The notes below the pieces were generated by a model. That model was not told the DNA's origin. It saw nothing but the letters and a program-made list of their open reading frames with translations, and did not search any database. DNA of 64,000 bases, from the NCBI GenBank assembly GCA_029964075.1, contig CM057149.1, positions 13,092,465 to 13,156,464 on the forward strand, given 5' to 3'. The translations under genes and the position numbers were made by a program. Source of the DNA: Patiria pectinifera (lineage: Eukaryota > Echinodermata > Asteroidea > Valvatida > Asterinidae). Shown piece after piece: positions 23,001-32,540 of the stretch. Each line of letters starts with the position of its first letter. Position 1 is the first letter of the stretch.

Positions 23001-26000
23001 ACTCGGTTGTCAACAACTGGATAACTCGGTTGTCAACGACTGGATAACTCCGTTGTCAATAGCTGGACAATTCGGTTGTCAACAACTGGACAATTCGGTT
23101 GTCAACAACTGGACAATTCGGTTGTCAACAACTGGACAACTCGGTTGTCAACAACTGGACAACTCAGTTGTCAACAACTGGATAACTCGGTTGTCAACAA
23201 CTGGATAACTCGGTTGTCAACAACTGGACAACTCGGTTGTCAACAACTGGACAACTCGGTTGTTAACATAAAATTTTGACAACTGTTATATCCTTTGATG
23301 GGGATTCGTATTTAAACAACTTGGGACACAAATAGCACCACAACAACTCCAGCTCGGTTTGGCTTACAGCTTCATAACACACATTTATTCAACATGGCTC
23401 CGCGCACCGCAACGCTTACACGAGTTGACCTTTGACATACAATGTACTCTAATAGACTGGATATCTGTCACATGCAGACACGACAACAACAATACATAAA
23501 GTCGCTGAGAAAAGAAAGACACTAACAAAATTTTTCTATTTTTACATTGCCATTATATAATATCCTCATTTGTCCCGTAATTGATGTACAAAGACTTGAA
23601 TACAAATCTGTTTTCAACGTGAAGTTTTGGCAACAATGTTTAAGTCAAAGAGAAAAGGAAGATAAAAACCTCTGCCATTTTTTTTATTGCCATTAGGTAA
23701 TATGCTACCACCGTCGGTCATCCACGCAAACATCCACTACATCCTCCAAGATAACGCCCCGCCCCCTGAGCATCCCGTGGGGTACCTGACCAGCGAGAAT
23801 CGCAATGTGTGGGCCACGCTACGCCGTCACATGGCCGGACTGAGCGCGGGCAATGCTGAGTCGCTGCGCATGATTGACAGTGCCATGCTGTGCATGTGCT
23901 TGGATGACGACTCGCCGGACACGCCAGAGAGTATGACAAGAATGATGCTGTATGGCAGTGGCAGTAACAGGTTGGTTTCAGCACAAAACAGTGTTAGGCC
24001 AAAAAAAATACTCGGTCTCTGGTCAGCGCGCGCGTCGATTTTAATCATGCGCGTCAACCTTTTTTTTTTCTTCTTCAAATTAACACGGAAGCTACAACAG
24101 CGCCCTCTATTGCTGCGCCTCCTCAAATTTTTGTACCAAGGAGCACCAAGGAATGGGGAAATTGCACCAAGGCAAATGATAAAGGGCACCAAGGCAAATT
24201 ATGGAGGACACCAATGTATAATGAGGACACAAAAAAGCAAAATAGTACCCACCTTGTCTGTACAATACAAGCTTGAAAAAAAAAAAAAAATCAAGAAAAA
24301 ACCCCCCCAAAAACACGTCGCCGCATCAATTCCGGAACTTCGGTCTGACCAGAGACCGACTATTTTTTGGGGGGGCCTTAAGTGTAATTTATGTACATGT
24401 ACATGTACTTGAGACTGTTTACCTATTCCTGTTGGTTGAGAGCCCGTCCTGTGGGTGGTTTAAACCGTCGTTTAAACACCACTCTGTGGTTAAACAGCGA
24501 TGTTTAAAACCGATCGCAAGCACCCTTGCTCCACGTCAATATGTGCCACGCACTCTGTCGGCTTGAGAGCCGCTAATGTGATCTCCATATACATGTAGGA
24601 GAGGTTGATCACACCACACGCGCATTAGAAAAGTGCCGAACATGGAGTAAAAATGGTAGGAAAAAAAAATGGTTGGAAGTTTGTCAACTTTTCAAGTGCT
24701 AATGAGTTGACAATTTTGACTTGTAGGTGGTTTGACAAGTCTATCCAGGTCATTCTGTGCAAGAACGGCATGATGGGAGTCAACTTTGAGCACGCCTGGG
24801 GGGACGGCGTGGCCGTCCTGCGATTCTTCAACGAGGTCTTCAAGGACAACTCGGATCAACCCGCGGTGGGGCCGGACTCGCGACCGGCAACTGTCGACGC
24901 CTCGGAAAACGTTAAAAGCGTAAGCTATTTCGTTCAGTATGCACCATTTCTATGGCCTATAGTCATGATCATAAGAAACCGGGTTTCTCAAATTCACGTT
25001 GAAGTTTACTCCAATTTCCGTTAAAGATTAAATAGACAATGGGCCTTATGCACCAGTCGGCCATATTGAATTGCAAGTGAGGTAACATCTTCATTTTTGG
25101 AACTTGAAAGCAAGTAAATTACTAATATAACCAAGTATGCTTCAATGAATAATTTAAAATTTGTAATTAATCATTCCCCAATGTTTTAAGCCAGATTCAA
25201 AATAAAATGACAGTAAAATAAGGCTGCATAAATAGTCTGGTGCCATCCCATTCAACAGATAATAATTTATGAAAGACATTCAGGGAACTCGACAAAAATG
25301 GCCAACTCGTGCATAAGGCCCATTGGCTAGTCATTCCAAAATTTGCTGGACCAGATTTTGCTAAGGGGAACAAAAACAAACTGTTTTAATAACTAAACGC
25401 ATTCATGGTTGTGAAGGTGAAACTTCATATTTTTTAAAAGATGTTTCGATATTTGCATGTTCTTGGAGGAGAGATTGGTATAAAACAAGGGTAACTAGTA
25501 ATAGGCAATTTTTCTGGCATCAGCTGATTTCCTCATTTGTTCCTCTCCGATTTAGCCCAATCAAAATACAAAAATGTTTTAGAAAGTCAACAAATGAAGA
25601 GGTTGTTTGTAAAACGCTACAATTTTTTTTTTGTCTTTTACAATCCAGCTGTCTCCTGGTAGCCTGAAGTAAAATTGTACACCTGGCACTAAAAGAAACT
25701 AAGCTTTTTTATAATCATCCTTGTTTGGACATTTTTTGTTCTGTTTTTGTCACATTAACTTTCTGTTCAATTTGATACCTCACTTGGGAACACTGTTTAA
25801 GAAATAACGAGAGCACAAGCGCTGAAGCTCCTGAAACCCCAAAACTAAAAGTTGCATTTAGCGAGATTTGGAGAAAAGCAATGAGTGAGAAAGTGCCTTG
25901 CCCAAGGGCACACGCAACACAGCCCTAGGCTGGACTCGAACCCACAACCTGCAGCTTTACCCGCAGACAACGAATCCAATGCCCTTAACCATGAGGCCAC

Positions 26001-28690
26001 AGCACTCCGTGCCACAGTTGCCAGGCAGATTGGGAATCATTGATTATCAAAATGTGCAGTCAGGCAGATGCTTTATTCAGTCTTTTGTTTTATACTTATT
26101 CCTCTAAACGATTTGAGGCTTTGCATGGTGGAGTATCGGTATCGTTTCGGTTTGCGGTAACACCATGTGGTAATAACTACTGCTTAAAAGATATTAGTTC
26201 TGAAAAGAACTTGTCCTGCTTATTATCAACTTTGCTAAGTAGTTTTTTGTTCTGATAAGAACAGTCCTGCTGTAAGTTCTAAACGAACTTGTCTTTAGAC
26301 AAGTTCATTTAGAACTTACAAGTTCATTTAGAACTTACAGCAGGACTGTTCTTATCAGAACAAAAAACTACTTAGCAAAGTTGATAATAAGCAGGACAAG
26401 TTCTTTTCAGAACTAATATCTTCTAAGCAGTAGTTATTACCACATGGTGTTACCGCAAACCGAAACGATACTTATTCCTCTACTTTTTCATTCCCTCCAA
26501 TGCAGATATGCTTTGACCTGGATCCAGCTGTTGTACAAGGCATCCAGAAAGCCAAGGATAGCTTCCATACCTCGACTAGCCGGCTGAGCGTCTGTGCCAA
26601 ACAGAACTTCCTCTACGGCAGGGACTACCTCAAGAACACTGAGATCAGCCCAGATGCTCTGATGCAGCTGTCATTCCAGGTCGGCTGCCCAAAAGGGTTG
26701 TCTTAAAACCCGAGGAACAAGTCTTGTCTCACTCCCTGGAAAATGTTTTGTAACAGGAAATTTTAGGTTACGCAAAGTGAAGACATCATAGAGCTTTTTC
26801 GAAACAACTGGCTTTGGCTTCGTTTTTGGCTTCATGACATTTTAAGCCCCCGACTTCAGAGACTGCAGCTACATTTTGGTACCTGTTAATCAGGTTGATA
26901 TGAAACCAAAAGTTGGAATATTTTCGTTTAGTTTGCCTCTCAGTGATTCAGAAGTAGCAGGCGAAGCCGAAGCCGAAGCAAAGGTTTCAAAAACCCCACA
27001 GACAGGCTCAATCTACAACACTGGGGCAGTGTTCCAATGTTGAAATGGTTTAGCATCTTTCAGGATGATAATATCATGACCGAAAGTCATGGCTGTGCTT
27101 TTTTCCTTGAAAATGACTGCATACCAGGCGCAGCGACTTCACAAGAAGCTGGATACTATCATTTACTTACAATCAAGTAAACGATTTCATAATATATTTG
27201 CAGTTTGGTTTTGAATGTTTTCAAATCGTACGCAATACCTTGAACCCTTGTCTACAACTCCTCTCCTCAGATTGGGTTTTACAGACTGACCGGGCAGACA
27301 GCCCCGACGTACGAGTCCTGCAGTACAGCGGCCTTCAAGCACGGCCGGACGGAGACGCTACGGCCGGCCACGCTGGAGACCAAGCGATGCGCTGAGGCGT
27401 TCCAGAAGGATTCAGGTGTCAGTGCGCAAGAGAAGCGGCATCTGATGAAAGCGTGCTCCGACAAGCATTACAATTTGACTAAGGAGGCTCTCATGGGTAG
27501 GCTCAATTGGGGGAATATCTCCCTGTCTGTGAATAGTATTCACCTCCCCCCTCTTAAAACATTTTAAAATGTGTTAACTGCTGGGTTGTCTTCATCCTTC
27601 TCGCAATATTCAGAGTTGTAATGCACTAGTCATTGACTCCCTACAAGTCTGATTCAAGTTGTAATTTCCAATGACTCAACTGACAGACAACCTCGTTTTT
27701 CACTTCACATTATGCCATTCAAAACTGAAAAACACACTGTATAAAGTCTTGTAAAGATTAGAGTTTCCTCGTTTTTAGGTTCTTCCGAGTTGCATGCCTG
27801 AACTGACTCGACCATTTGTCAACCCAAGACATTGCAAGCAAATGACTCCTCCTGAGGCTCTTCACTATTTAGATGCAACTCAAGCCAAAGGCTCATAAAC
27901 TTTTATTCTACTGTATGCTGTAATAGGGCCACAGATTTTGCTAACTGCATCCACATTTTATAGCGTGACATATAACTGTCCCCCTTTTTTGAAAACGACC
28001 CTTAGGACAAGGAATTTTTAAGTTGCAAACCATCTAGATCGATTCCTCGTAGCCCAATTAGTTGAAACACCAAATTTTGCGGAGAAAGGATAAGGTCAAC
28101 TTGGGTTTGGTGACAGTTTAGGTTTACCATATTTAATTAGTCCGCATTTTGTTTGCAGTTGATTACACACTTATGAACGGGTACAATTAAGCTAGCTACA
28201 CTGATTCAGCAGGAGCATCAGTCCATTATTGTTTTAAGTTCCGTCTAAATAAGGATCAGTTCCCTACTCAGAGAGTTAACCCCCCCCCTCCCCTTAAATA
28301 AACTGTTTATAATATAAATACTTGATGTACTTGGTGTTCTTTCACTCTGAAGGCAAAGGCTGGGACCGCCACCTCTTCGGACTCAAGAAAATCGCAGAGA
28401 TGGAGTATTCACTGCCGGAGATATTCACAGACCCCGCCTACGCCAGCATCAGCCATATCATCCTCTCCACGAGCACCTTGGCCAGCCCGGCCGTTCTGAT
28501 CGGCGGCTTTGCCCCCGTCACTCCCAACGGCTTCGGCATCGGGTACAACATGAGCAGCGACAACCTCGGAGTGAACATCACCAGTTACCCGGAGTCCCAC
28601 AACGTGGAGGATTTTGTGGAGTGCCTCAACAGCAGCTGGGAGGACATGTATGAAATTTTGGACACCACGACGGCGCCGCCTAAGAAGTAG
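13891..28690 (+). CDS. CPT2: Carnitine O-palmitoyltransferase 2, mitochondrial (ten exons; first exon not found)
   Basis: CPT2 transfers long-chain acyl groups from carnitine back to CoA on the inner face of the inner mitochondrial membrane, feeding beta-oxidation. Ten exons join in phase: 13891-14090, 16198-16257, 17396-17499, 18656-18789, 20265-20467, 23697-23970, 24727-24919, 26506-26679, 27271-27496 and 28353-28690. They give 634 residues that align end to end, from memory, with human CPT2 (658 aa). The N-terminal SIIPTMHFQ...LPRLPIPKL block, the catalytic His in [20 protein letters not shown] (codon 24791-24793), [20 protein letters not shown] and [11 protein letters not shown] are all present. 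All junctions are GT-AG. The missing part is about the length of the human start plus presequence, so it probably lies on an upstream exon. An in-frame ATG at 13880 leads to [11 protein letters not shown], which lacks the basic residues expected of a presequence. Introns 3-5 hold tandem arrays and intron 7 a long foldback. No frame break was seen. Confidence 0.95.
14961..15382 (+). mobile_element. MITE with AGCTATATTAAATTAC ends, copy 1
   Basis: The left end (TCTATATTAAATTAC..AGAGCGCT) is inverted at the right end (AGCGCTCTAGTAATTTAATA). A copy in the opposite orientation lies at 52,590-53,065; both share GCTCATTT, TTTTGGGCG/CGCC and GCTTCAAAG/CTTTGAAGC blocks. Confidence 0.75.
15486..16012 (+). 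mobile_element. TTAA-type MITE family A, copy 1
   Basis: The inverted ends AGCTATAGTCCATCAT and ATGATGGACTATATCT are flanked by TTAA at 15,482-15,485 and 16,013-16,016. A TTAA target duplication with short inverted ends is characteristic of piggyBac-type non-autonomous elements. It lies in a CPT2 intron and is non-coding, with a CpG-rich middle. Confidence 0.88.
16198..16257 (+). CDS. CPT2: CPT2 exon ([15 protein letters not shown])
   Basis: A 60-nt exon between ttttcag and gtaaaa. It joins the previous exon with Asp at the junction and aligns residue for residue with the human KQNKHTSYIS segment. Confidence 0.88.
17396..17499 (+). CDS. CPT2: CPT2 exon ([21 protein letters not shown])
   Basis: The acceptor is tcttacag and the donor gtaaga. 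It encodes the WFDMYL...NYNPF motif typical of carnitine acyltransferases and ends in phase 0 at MDQ. Confidence 0.93.
17575..17640 (-). repeat. Fragment of a dispersed repeat
   Basis: TATGGGCTCTGTGCGCCAAC and the following GAGGGCGC are the reverse complement of the right end of the repeat at 20,905-21,150 and 55,050-55,290. Confidence 0.6.
17910..18605. repeat. Intron 3 minisatellite, unit TTGTGATTGAC (11 bp)
   Basis: A main block at about 17910-18330 is made of repeats of TTGTGATTGAC with substitutions and short insertions. A smaller block at about 18520-18605 ends some 50 bp before the next CPT2 exon. It is moderately diverged, so older than the other two arrays in this gene. Confidence 0.8.
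18656..18789 (+). CDS. CPT2: CPT2 exon ([21 protein letters not shown])
   Basis: The acceptor is ttcctcag and the donor AG/gtgaac in phase 2. It encodes [19 protein letters not shown], matching the human LRAGLLEPEVFHLNP block. Confidence 0.92.
19405..20190. repeat. Intron 4 G-rich minisatellite, unit about 30 bp
   Basis: About 26 units of GGGTTGGGCTAGGCTGGTCT followed by TGGTAGGGGT, with a 31-bp variant containing TAGGTGCT and alternates GGGCGAGG and GTCAGGG. The plus strand, which is the CPT2 sense strand, is G-rich and carries closely spaced GGG runs. Since 30 is a multiple of three, long open frames appear on both strands (for example repeated [10 protein letters not shown] on the minus strand). 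These are by-products of the array. The array ends about 75 bp before the next exon. Confidence 0.92.
20265..20467 (+). CDS. CPT2: CPT2 exon ([19 protein letters not shown])
   Basis: The acceptor is gattcag and the donor gtgagt in phase 1. It contains [15 protein letters not shown] and [20 protein letters not shown], nearly identical to the vertebrate enzyme. Confidence 0.95.
20905..21150 (+). repeat. Dispersed repeat, copy 1
   Basis: Shares CCCTCACCGGCAAAG, GGGGGTGACCGACCGACGCC, TGTCCCGCCCATGGGAC and GTTGCTAGG with 55,050-55,290 in the same orientation. The right end also occurs alone, inverted, at 17,575-17,640. I recognise no coding sequence or clear inverted ends. Confidence 0.75.
21817..23268. 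repeat. Intron 5 satellite array, 23-bp unit, about 63 copies
   Basis: About 1.45 kb of head-to-tail units built on GTTGTCAACAACTGGACAAC plus TCG. Each unit is partly self-complementary (GTTGTC pairs with GACAAC; CAAC-TCG-GTTG) and contains one CpG. Units with GGACAAC alternate with GGATAAC over about 22,230-22,440, making a 46-bp higher-order repeat. A six-unit (138-bp) block around 22,881 recurs at 23,019. Any frame reads [19 protein letters not shown]-like peptide because 3 x 23 bp gives a 23-residue cycle; this is not a protein. Confidence 0.95.
23697..23970 (+). CDS. CPT2: CPT2 exon ([20 protein letters not shown])
   Basis: The acceptor is ccattag and the donor AG/gttggt in phase 2. It encodes [19 protein letters not shown] and [18 protein letters not shown]. 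The match to human CPT2 (AYLTSENRDIWAELR, VDSAVFCLCLDD) is clear. Confidence 0.95.
23996..24379 (+). mobile_element. Inverted-repeat element with GGCCAAAA ends, copy 1
   Basis: Starts AGGCCAAAAAAAATACTCGG and ends with the inverted counterpart ...CCGACTATTTTTTGG...GGCC. TCTCTGGTCAG and CTGACCAGAGA lie just inside the ends. A second copy lies inverted at 30,440-30,790. This one begins 25 bp after the CPT2 exon 6 donor and is non-coding. Confidence 0.8.
24410..24570. repeat. Dispersed repeat fragment (TTGGTTGAGAGCCCGTC type)
   Basis: CCTGTTGGTTGAGAGCCCGTC-like sequence followed by GTTTAAAC-rich short palindromes resembles the left part of the element at about 50,095-50,260 (CCTATTGGTCGAGAGCCCGTC). 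Boundaries are unclear. Confidence 0.45.
24727..24919 (+). CDS. CPT2: CPT2 exon with catalytic histidine
   Basis: The acceptor is cttgtag and the donor AGC/gtaagc in phase 0. It encodes [15 protein letters not shown] and [20 protein letters not shown]. The His at codon 24791-24793 is the general base conserved in carnitine and choline acyltransferases (FEH(S/A)WGDG). Confidence 0.96.
25037..25326. mobile_element. MITE with CAATGGGCCTTATGCAC ends
   Basis: CAATGGGCCTTATGCAC at the left end is matched by GTGCATAAGGCCCATTG at the right end, with GGCCAT/ATGGCC just inside. The core of about 240 bp is AT-rich and non-coding. It lies in CPT2 intron 7. Confidence 0.8.
25885..26010 (-). mobile_element. 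tRNA-derived SINE head (fragment)
   Basis: Read on the minus strand it has a tRNA-like B box (GGGTTCGAGTCCAG) and downstream TTGGGCAAGGCAC, the usual layout of deuterostome tRNA-SINEs. The body is truncated. Confidence 0.55.
26130..26475. mobile_element. Long foldback next to the CPT2 exon 8 acceptor
   Basis: The left arm (about 26139-26285) and right arm (about 26330-26475) are nearly perfect inverted copies of about 145 bp: GTATCGTTTCGGTTTGCGGT at the left, ACCGCAAACCGAAACGATAC at the right. A short duplicated spacer (AAGTTCATTTAGAACTTAC) lies between. The right arm ends 30 bp before the exon. A related single-arm copy lies at about 57,990-58,150. Confidence 0.88.
26506..26679 (+). CDS. 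CPT2: CPT2 exon ([19 protein letters not shown])
   Basis: The acceptor is aatgcag and the donor CAG/gtcggc; phase 0 at both ends, 58 codons. It encodes [20 protein letters not shown] and LSFQ, aligning with human FLKKQKLSPDAVAQLAFQ. Confidence 0.93.
27271..27496 (+). CDS. CPT2: CPT2 exon ([20 protein letters not shown])
   Basis: The acceptor is ctcctcag and the donor ATG-G/gtaggc in phase 1. It encodes [20 protein letters not shown], then [20 protein letters not shown] and [13 protein letters not shown]. The TYE(S/A)(C/A)ST...F.(H/G)GRTE block is a family signature near the substrate pocket. Confidence 0.95.
27709..27820. repeat. Diverged repeat pair with 33,990-34,090
   Basis: ATGCCATT(C/A)AAA..TGAAAAACAC, AAAGTCTTGT, GAGTTTCCTCGTTT and CATGCCTG recur in the same order at both places. 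Divergence is high. Confidence 0.5.
28353..28690 (+). CDS. CPT2: CPT2 terminal exon
   Basis: The acceptor is ctctgaag; the stop TAG is at 28688-28690. It encodes [20 protein letters not shown], then [20 protein letters not shown] and [20 protein letters not shown]. The STS motif and the GFGVGY-like strand near the C terminus are conserved in the acyltransferase family. It ends PPKK. Confidence 0.96.
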
Positions 28691-28950
28691 TGTTGCGATG
28701 TCAAGGCAGCGATATCTGCTATTGTGACGCAGGGGGGCACTTTCAGAACCACCGGTTTTGACACGCAGAATGCCTGTGCACATGATGTCGTATAGAGAAT
28801 ATGGCCACATCTAAATTAGTTGACTATGGCTTGCAATTACACATGTGCCTGTGGAAACCGCTGAAGCCACTTTCCATGGACTTGTGTGCTACCGTCAGAT
28901 GTAGCCAGATAATTCTGACACGGTCTATTTATCAAATTCAATCGGTCTAA

Positions 28951-29491
28951 GCTATAGTCCATCATTTGCAGCTATCCGAAAAGTAGCTGGCGTAATTATT
29001 GTTGAAAAACATACTGGTTGAAAGATAGTAAGGGGACTAAACTCCCTGTGAAATTATTCTTTCTGGCAAGCTGTCATTTTGAAGTAATCAACGAAAGAAG
29101 GCCTTTCCAACAGTGCTTCTTAAGACGCACCGTAGGAAAATCTAAATTAGTAGTTCGTTTTGTTATTCGGCGAAGCGCGCGCAAGCATTGGCACGACGCA
29201 CACGCGCGCGCGGTTGCTATAATTCGTCAGATCAGTGCGCGACATCGCGTTGCTACATTCGGCTCAGCGAGAACGTGTCTCGGACGCTGAATTCAGGCGC
29301 AATTCAAAACATGATTCAGCAACTTTTGATTTGAAATTGAGATCCAAGAATGCTGTTTCTCTCAGAATATACAGCTGAAGCTGAGCTGAAACTTTATCAG
29401 GTTAGTTGTTCAGTACCCTTCTTTAGATTTTGAGCACTCTTGTTGCCTCAAACGAACAAAATGCACAAATTACAAATGATGGACTATAACT
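28951..29491 (+). mobile_element. TTAA-type MITE family A, copy 2
   Basis: Same family as 15,486-16,012 and 48,332-48,873: GCTATAGTCCATCATTTG at the left and CAAATGATGGACTATA at the right. The right TTAA is intact (29,492-29,495); the left reads TCTA. Confidence 0.85.
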
Positions 29492-29867
29492 TTAAAACGG
29501 TTTATATAACCGACATACAGATCCCTGTAATTTGATTGGTGGAACTTACATCACGTGACATTTGTTATTACTGCCATTCACGCCAGGACTCAAAAAGTCC
29601 CATTCGCCCATGGGGAATGGGAAATACTATTCAACAGTTAGGATCATTCTTGTTCCATGACGCGGTATTTGAGTGGAAATGCATGCTAGTATGCGCGTTC
29701 AGCATCGCGCGTTGGGCATATTGTTTCAAAGAGCCAGCGCTACAGAGTTGGGTTTCAACATTTTTGTGAAGGGGTGGTTTGGAAGAGAGAAATACATTTT
29801 CCACTTATTTCGTATTGAAATAAAAGTTCAAGTATATCAAATGACAAGGATCTATATGTCAGTAATA

Positions 29868-30002
29868 TAAAACAAATAATGAGAGGCTTTTAGTTGTGAA
29901 ATGGGAGGAATATTATCGCTCGGTAAAATCTGGACTTTTCTAGCCACTTGCAATGATATTCCTCCCATTTCACTCTGAGCCACTCATTATTTGTATACTA
30001 TT
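29868..30002. mobile_element. Short MITE (about 135 bp)
   Basis: ACAAATAATGAGAGGCT and GAAATGGGAGGAATAT at the left are matched by ATATTCCTCCCATTTC and AGCCACTCATTATTTGT at the right. Confidence 0.75.
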
Positions 30003-30011
30003 ACATGTAAC

Positions 30012-30350
30012 TCTAACGTACCGTACCTGAATCCATCAAAATCCAAACCCCCGTTTTGGAGGATTTTGGTGGATTCAGGACAGTAAGCCTAGCGGTACTG
30101 CAGGATTTTGATGGATTCAGGATACCTCCATATTGAGCAGTTGGGGGACATTGATGGATTCAGGATCTCAACAGTATAACTCCCTGGCTATATTTTTGGT
30201 GTGTATGAAGTATATGTACTACACTGGTGGATTCTGATGGACTCACTGGTGGATTCTGATGGACTCAGGACACCAACATTGTCGCAGGACAAAGTTGGTG
30301 GATTTTAACGGATTCATGATACTTTCTAGCAAAAGTGCTCAAGGGGTAAG
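30012..30350 (+). mobile_element. TTAACCCTAAC-end element, diverged copy
   Basis: AACTCTAACG opens and GGGGTAAGGGTTAAAG closes the element. The inside repeats TCCATCAAAATCCA and its complement TGGATTTTGATGGA several times, as in the copies at 46,715-46,952 and 53,505-53,718. Confidence 0.6.
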
Positions 30351-30439
30351 GGTTAAAGGAGAAACCGAGTTCACAAATGTGAGGCGTTCTGGCAAAATGA
30401 GACAGAACTGGGCAGAGGTTTTGCGGGTATTACAAATGT

Positions 30440-30790
30440 AGGCCAAAAAAAAAAAAAATCGGTCTCTGGTCAGACCGAAGTTCCGGAGTTTTTAAAAAAA
30501 ATTTAGGGGGGGGCGGCTTTTTTTTTTTCAAGCTTGAATTGTACAGACAAGGTGGGTACTATTGTGCTTTTTTGTGTCCTCATTATACATTGGTGTCCTC
30601 CAAAATTTGCCTTGGTGCCCTTTTTCATTTGTCTTGTTGCAATTTCCCCATTCCTTGGTGCTCCTTGGTACAAAAATTTGAGGTGTGGCAATAGAGGGCG
30701 CTGTTGTAGCTTCCGTGTTAATTTGAAGGAAAAAAAGGTTGACGCGCATGATTAAAATCGACGCGCGTGCTGACCAGAGCCTTTTGGCCT
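30440..30790 (-). mobile_element. Inverted-repeat element with GGCCAAAA ends, copy 2
   Basis: Reverse-orientation copy of 23,996-24,379: TCTCTGGTCAGACCGAAGTT at its left, GCGCGTGCTGACCAGAG and TTTTGGCC at its right. The middle shares AGCACCAAGGAATGGGGAAA (complement). Confidence 0.82.
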
Positions 30791-31912
30791 AAGGAAAGAA
30801 TCAAATTCTCCTTACAATACTATTTGTCGCTATTCAGGTTGAAAAAGGTTGACGCCAATGCACAAATTGTGGTTAGAAGTACATGTACATGTGTATGAGT
30901 GTTCTGTTTAATAATGTGCCTACATAAACAATGATGAATGTGCAAAGAATCTCTGTTGATTTGAAACCAGCTGAAATGTACGTGTGTATTGTTATTGTTT
31001 TATATATGTAAATTTATATGAGGGCACGATACGTAAATACAAAATATTGAAATTAGGGAGTATTTGAAACAGTGTATTCTTGCTGTTGGTGAAACACGCA
31101 TTTTTTTTTCAGCTCTAGGAGGTTGTGTGTATCTGTATGTACATGTTTATTGTTAACATTTCAGAGGAGGGGTTTAGAATCAACTGATTTTTCATTGTGG
31201 AAGTTTCCAAGCATTTTTTAGTTGATTTTTTTTTTTACACTCCCTTGAACATATTGTCCACAGTGCAAATGTGTGTAATTTCATCTGTGACTTATTGAAA
31301 TTTTAATAAAATGTCTAATGGACATGCTTTTCAATGCATCATATTGTTTTTACTTCTTTTTTTTAGTCATTATAATGACTGGTTGTGGTATTATACAATA
31401 AAGTGCATTATTTTATGGAGGGGCTGGATGTTAAATATATAATATAGTATCTAGTATCCAAAAAATGACAAACCTATTCAAAACTTGTAATGCAAACACG
31501 GCACTTGTTTTCATAATATTCAAACGCAAATACCTTTGTATTGCTAGGAAACTAGGAATTGATAAAAAAAAAATGTGGCACTCGAGAGATAGCACAAGGA
31601 GTACAGCTTTAAAAGGTTATTTCCAAACTACATGTGCAGTACTCTTTCAGTGACAAATATAGTTTATTTTTCTCTTATACCTTTGTTCACGAAAATCACA
31701 TTTACAGAAATCGATGAAAACACAATCATTCCATTTCAAAGTACTTCAAAGAACAGCATAAGTTATTCGCGTTATGTACAATCAACAAGAAAGTAAGCAG
31801 GACGGAAAATGTTAGAACAAGAAAATGAGAGACTAATGGTTTTATCATCTTGTGTTTTGGCTCTTGTGGACTAGCCAAACCACAGCAGCAGATTTCACGA
31901 AAGTGTGTTTAA

Positions 31913-32420
31913 AGGGAATATACATCATTTGCTTTTGCTGTAAGTTTCAGAAATGGATGGAATTGGGGGGTTGGAAATATATAGCAAATATAGTTACACT
32001 GACTTTTTTGAGGTTTTGGGTTCGAAAATGCTATAAAAACCAAGAAAATCATTTTCCTGTAGTCTGGTTCCCTGACTCCATATAAGAATAAACAGCAGTT
32101 TACATACATTGGGGAATTGTAAGGTCAGGGAACCAGTCTAGCTGGCTCGTACCCGTTCATAGGTTTGTAATCGATTGCAAACAAGTGCGATGGTCAATTG
32201 GGGCCAGTATTTGAAAAAAAGCCAGTTGTTTCCAACGCTGATCGGCCGATCAGCGTTGAAAATTGATACAAAAATACCACTTTTCTTGAAAATGACAGTA
32301 TACCAGGTGCCATGATTTTACAGGATGCTTTACACTGTCATTCACTAACAGTCCAGCAAGGTATTTCAAAATGATTTGGTAGTTTTATTTTTTGATGTTT
32401 GCAAATGTTGTATTTTCCCT
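31913..32420 (+). mobile_element. TTAA-type MITE family B, copy 1
   Basis: AGGGAATATACATCATTTGC opens and GCAAATGTTGTATTTTCCCT closes, flanked by TTAA on both sides. The middle holds a perfect palindrome (AACGCTGATCGGCCGATCAG and onward) and TCTGGTTCCCTGACTCC paired with GGTCAGGGAACCAG. Other copies are at 37,894, 44,854, 51,730 and 63,128. Confidence 0.9.
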
Positions 32421-32540
32421 TTAACTTATGCCATACGTAGGATTTACGCAACAATGTCGTTGCACAGCTGCACAATAAACCTGATCGATTTCACTAAAAC
32501 TTGGCGTAGCTGCACAACATTTCAAATAATTTACACATCT
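32405..32540. repeat. Diverged repeat shared with about 14,800-14,890
   Basis: CTGCACAATAAACCTGAT, ATTTCAC.. and TAGC(T/C)GCACAA recur in the same order near 14,815-14,870. No boundaries could be set. Confidence 0.45.

Noticed and set aside
22018-23279. Overlapping open frames of 60-120 residues reading [20 protein letters not shown]
   Set aside because: Produced by the 23-bp array, which cycles through all three frames every 69 bp. It is intronic in CPT2.
23687-24412. 241-residue open frame continuing past CPT2 exon 6
   Set aside because: Only 23697-23970 is exon. After the donor at 23971 the frame runs into a MITE and the homology stops abruptly.
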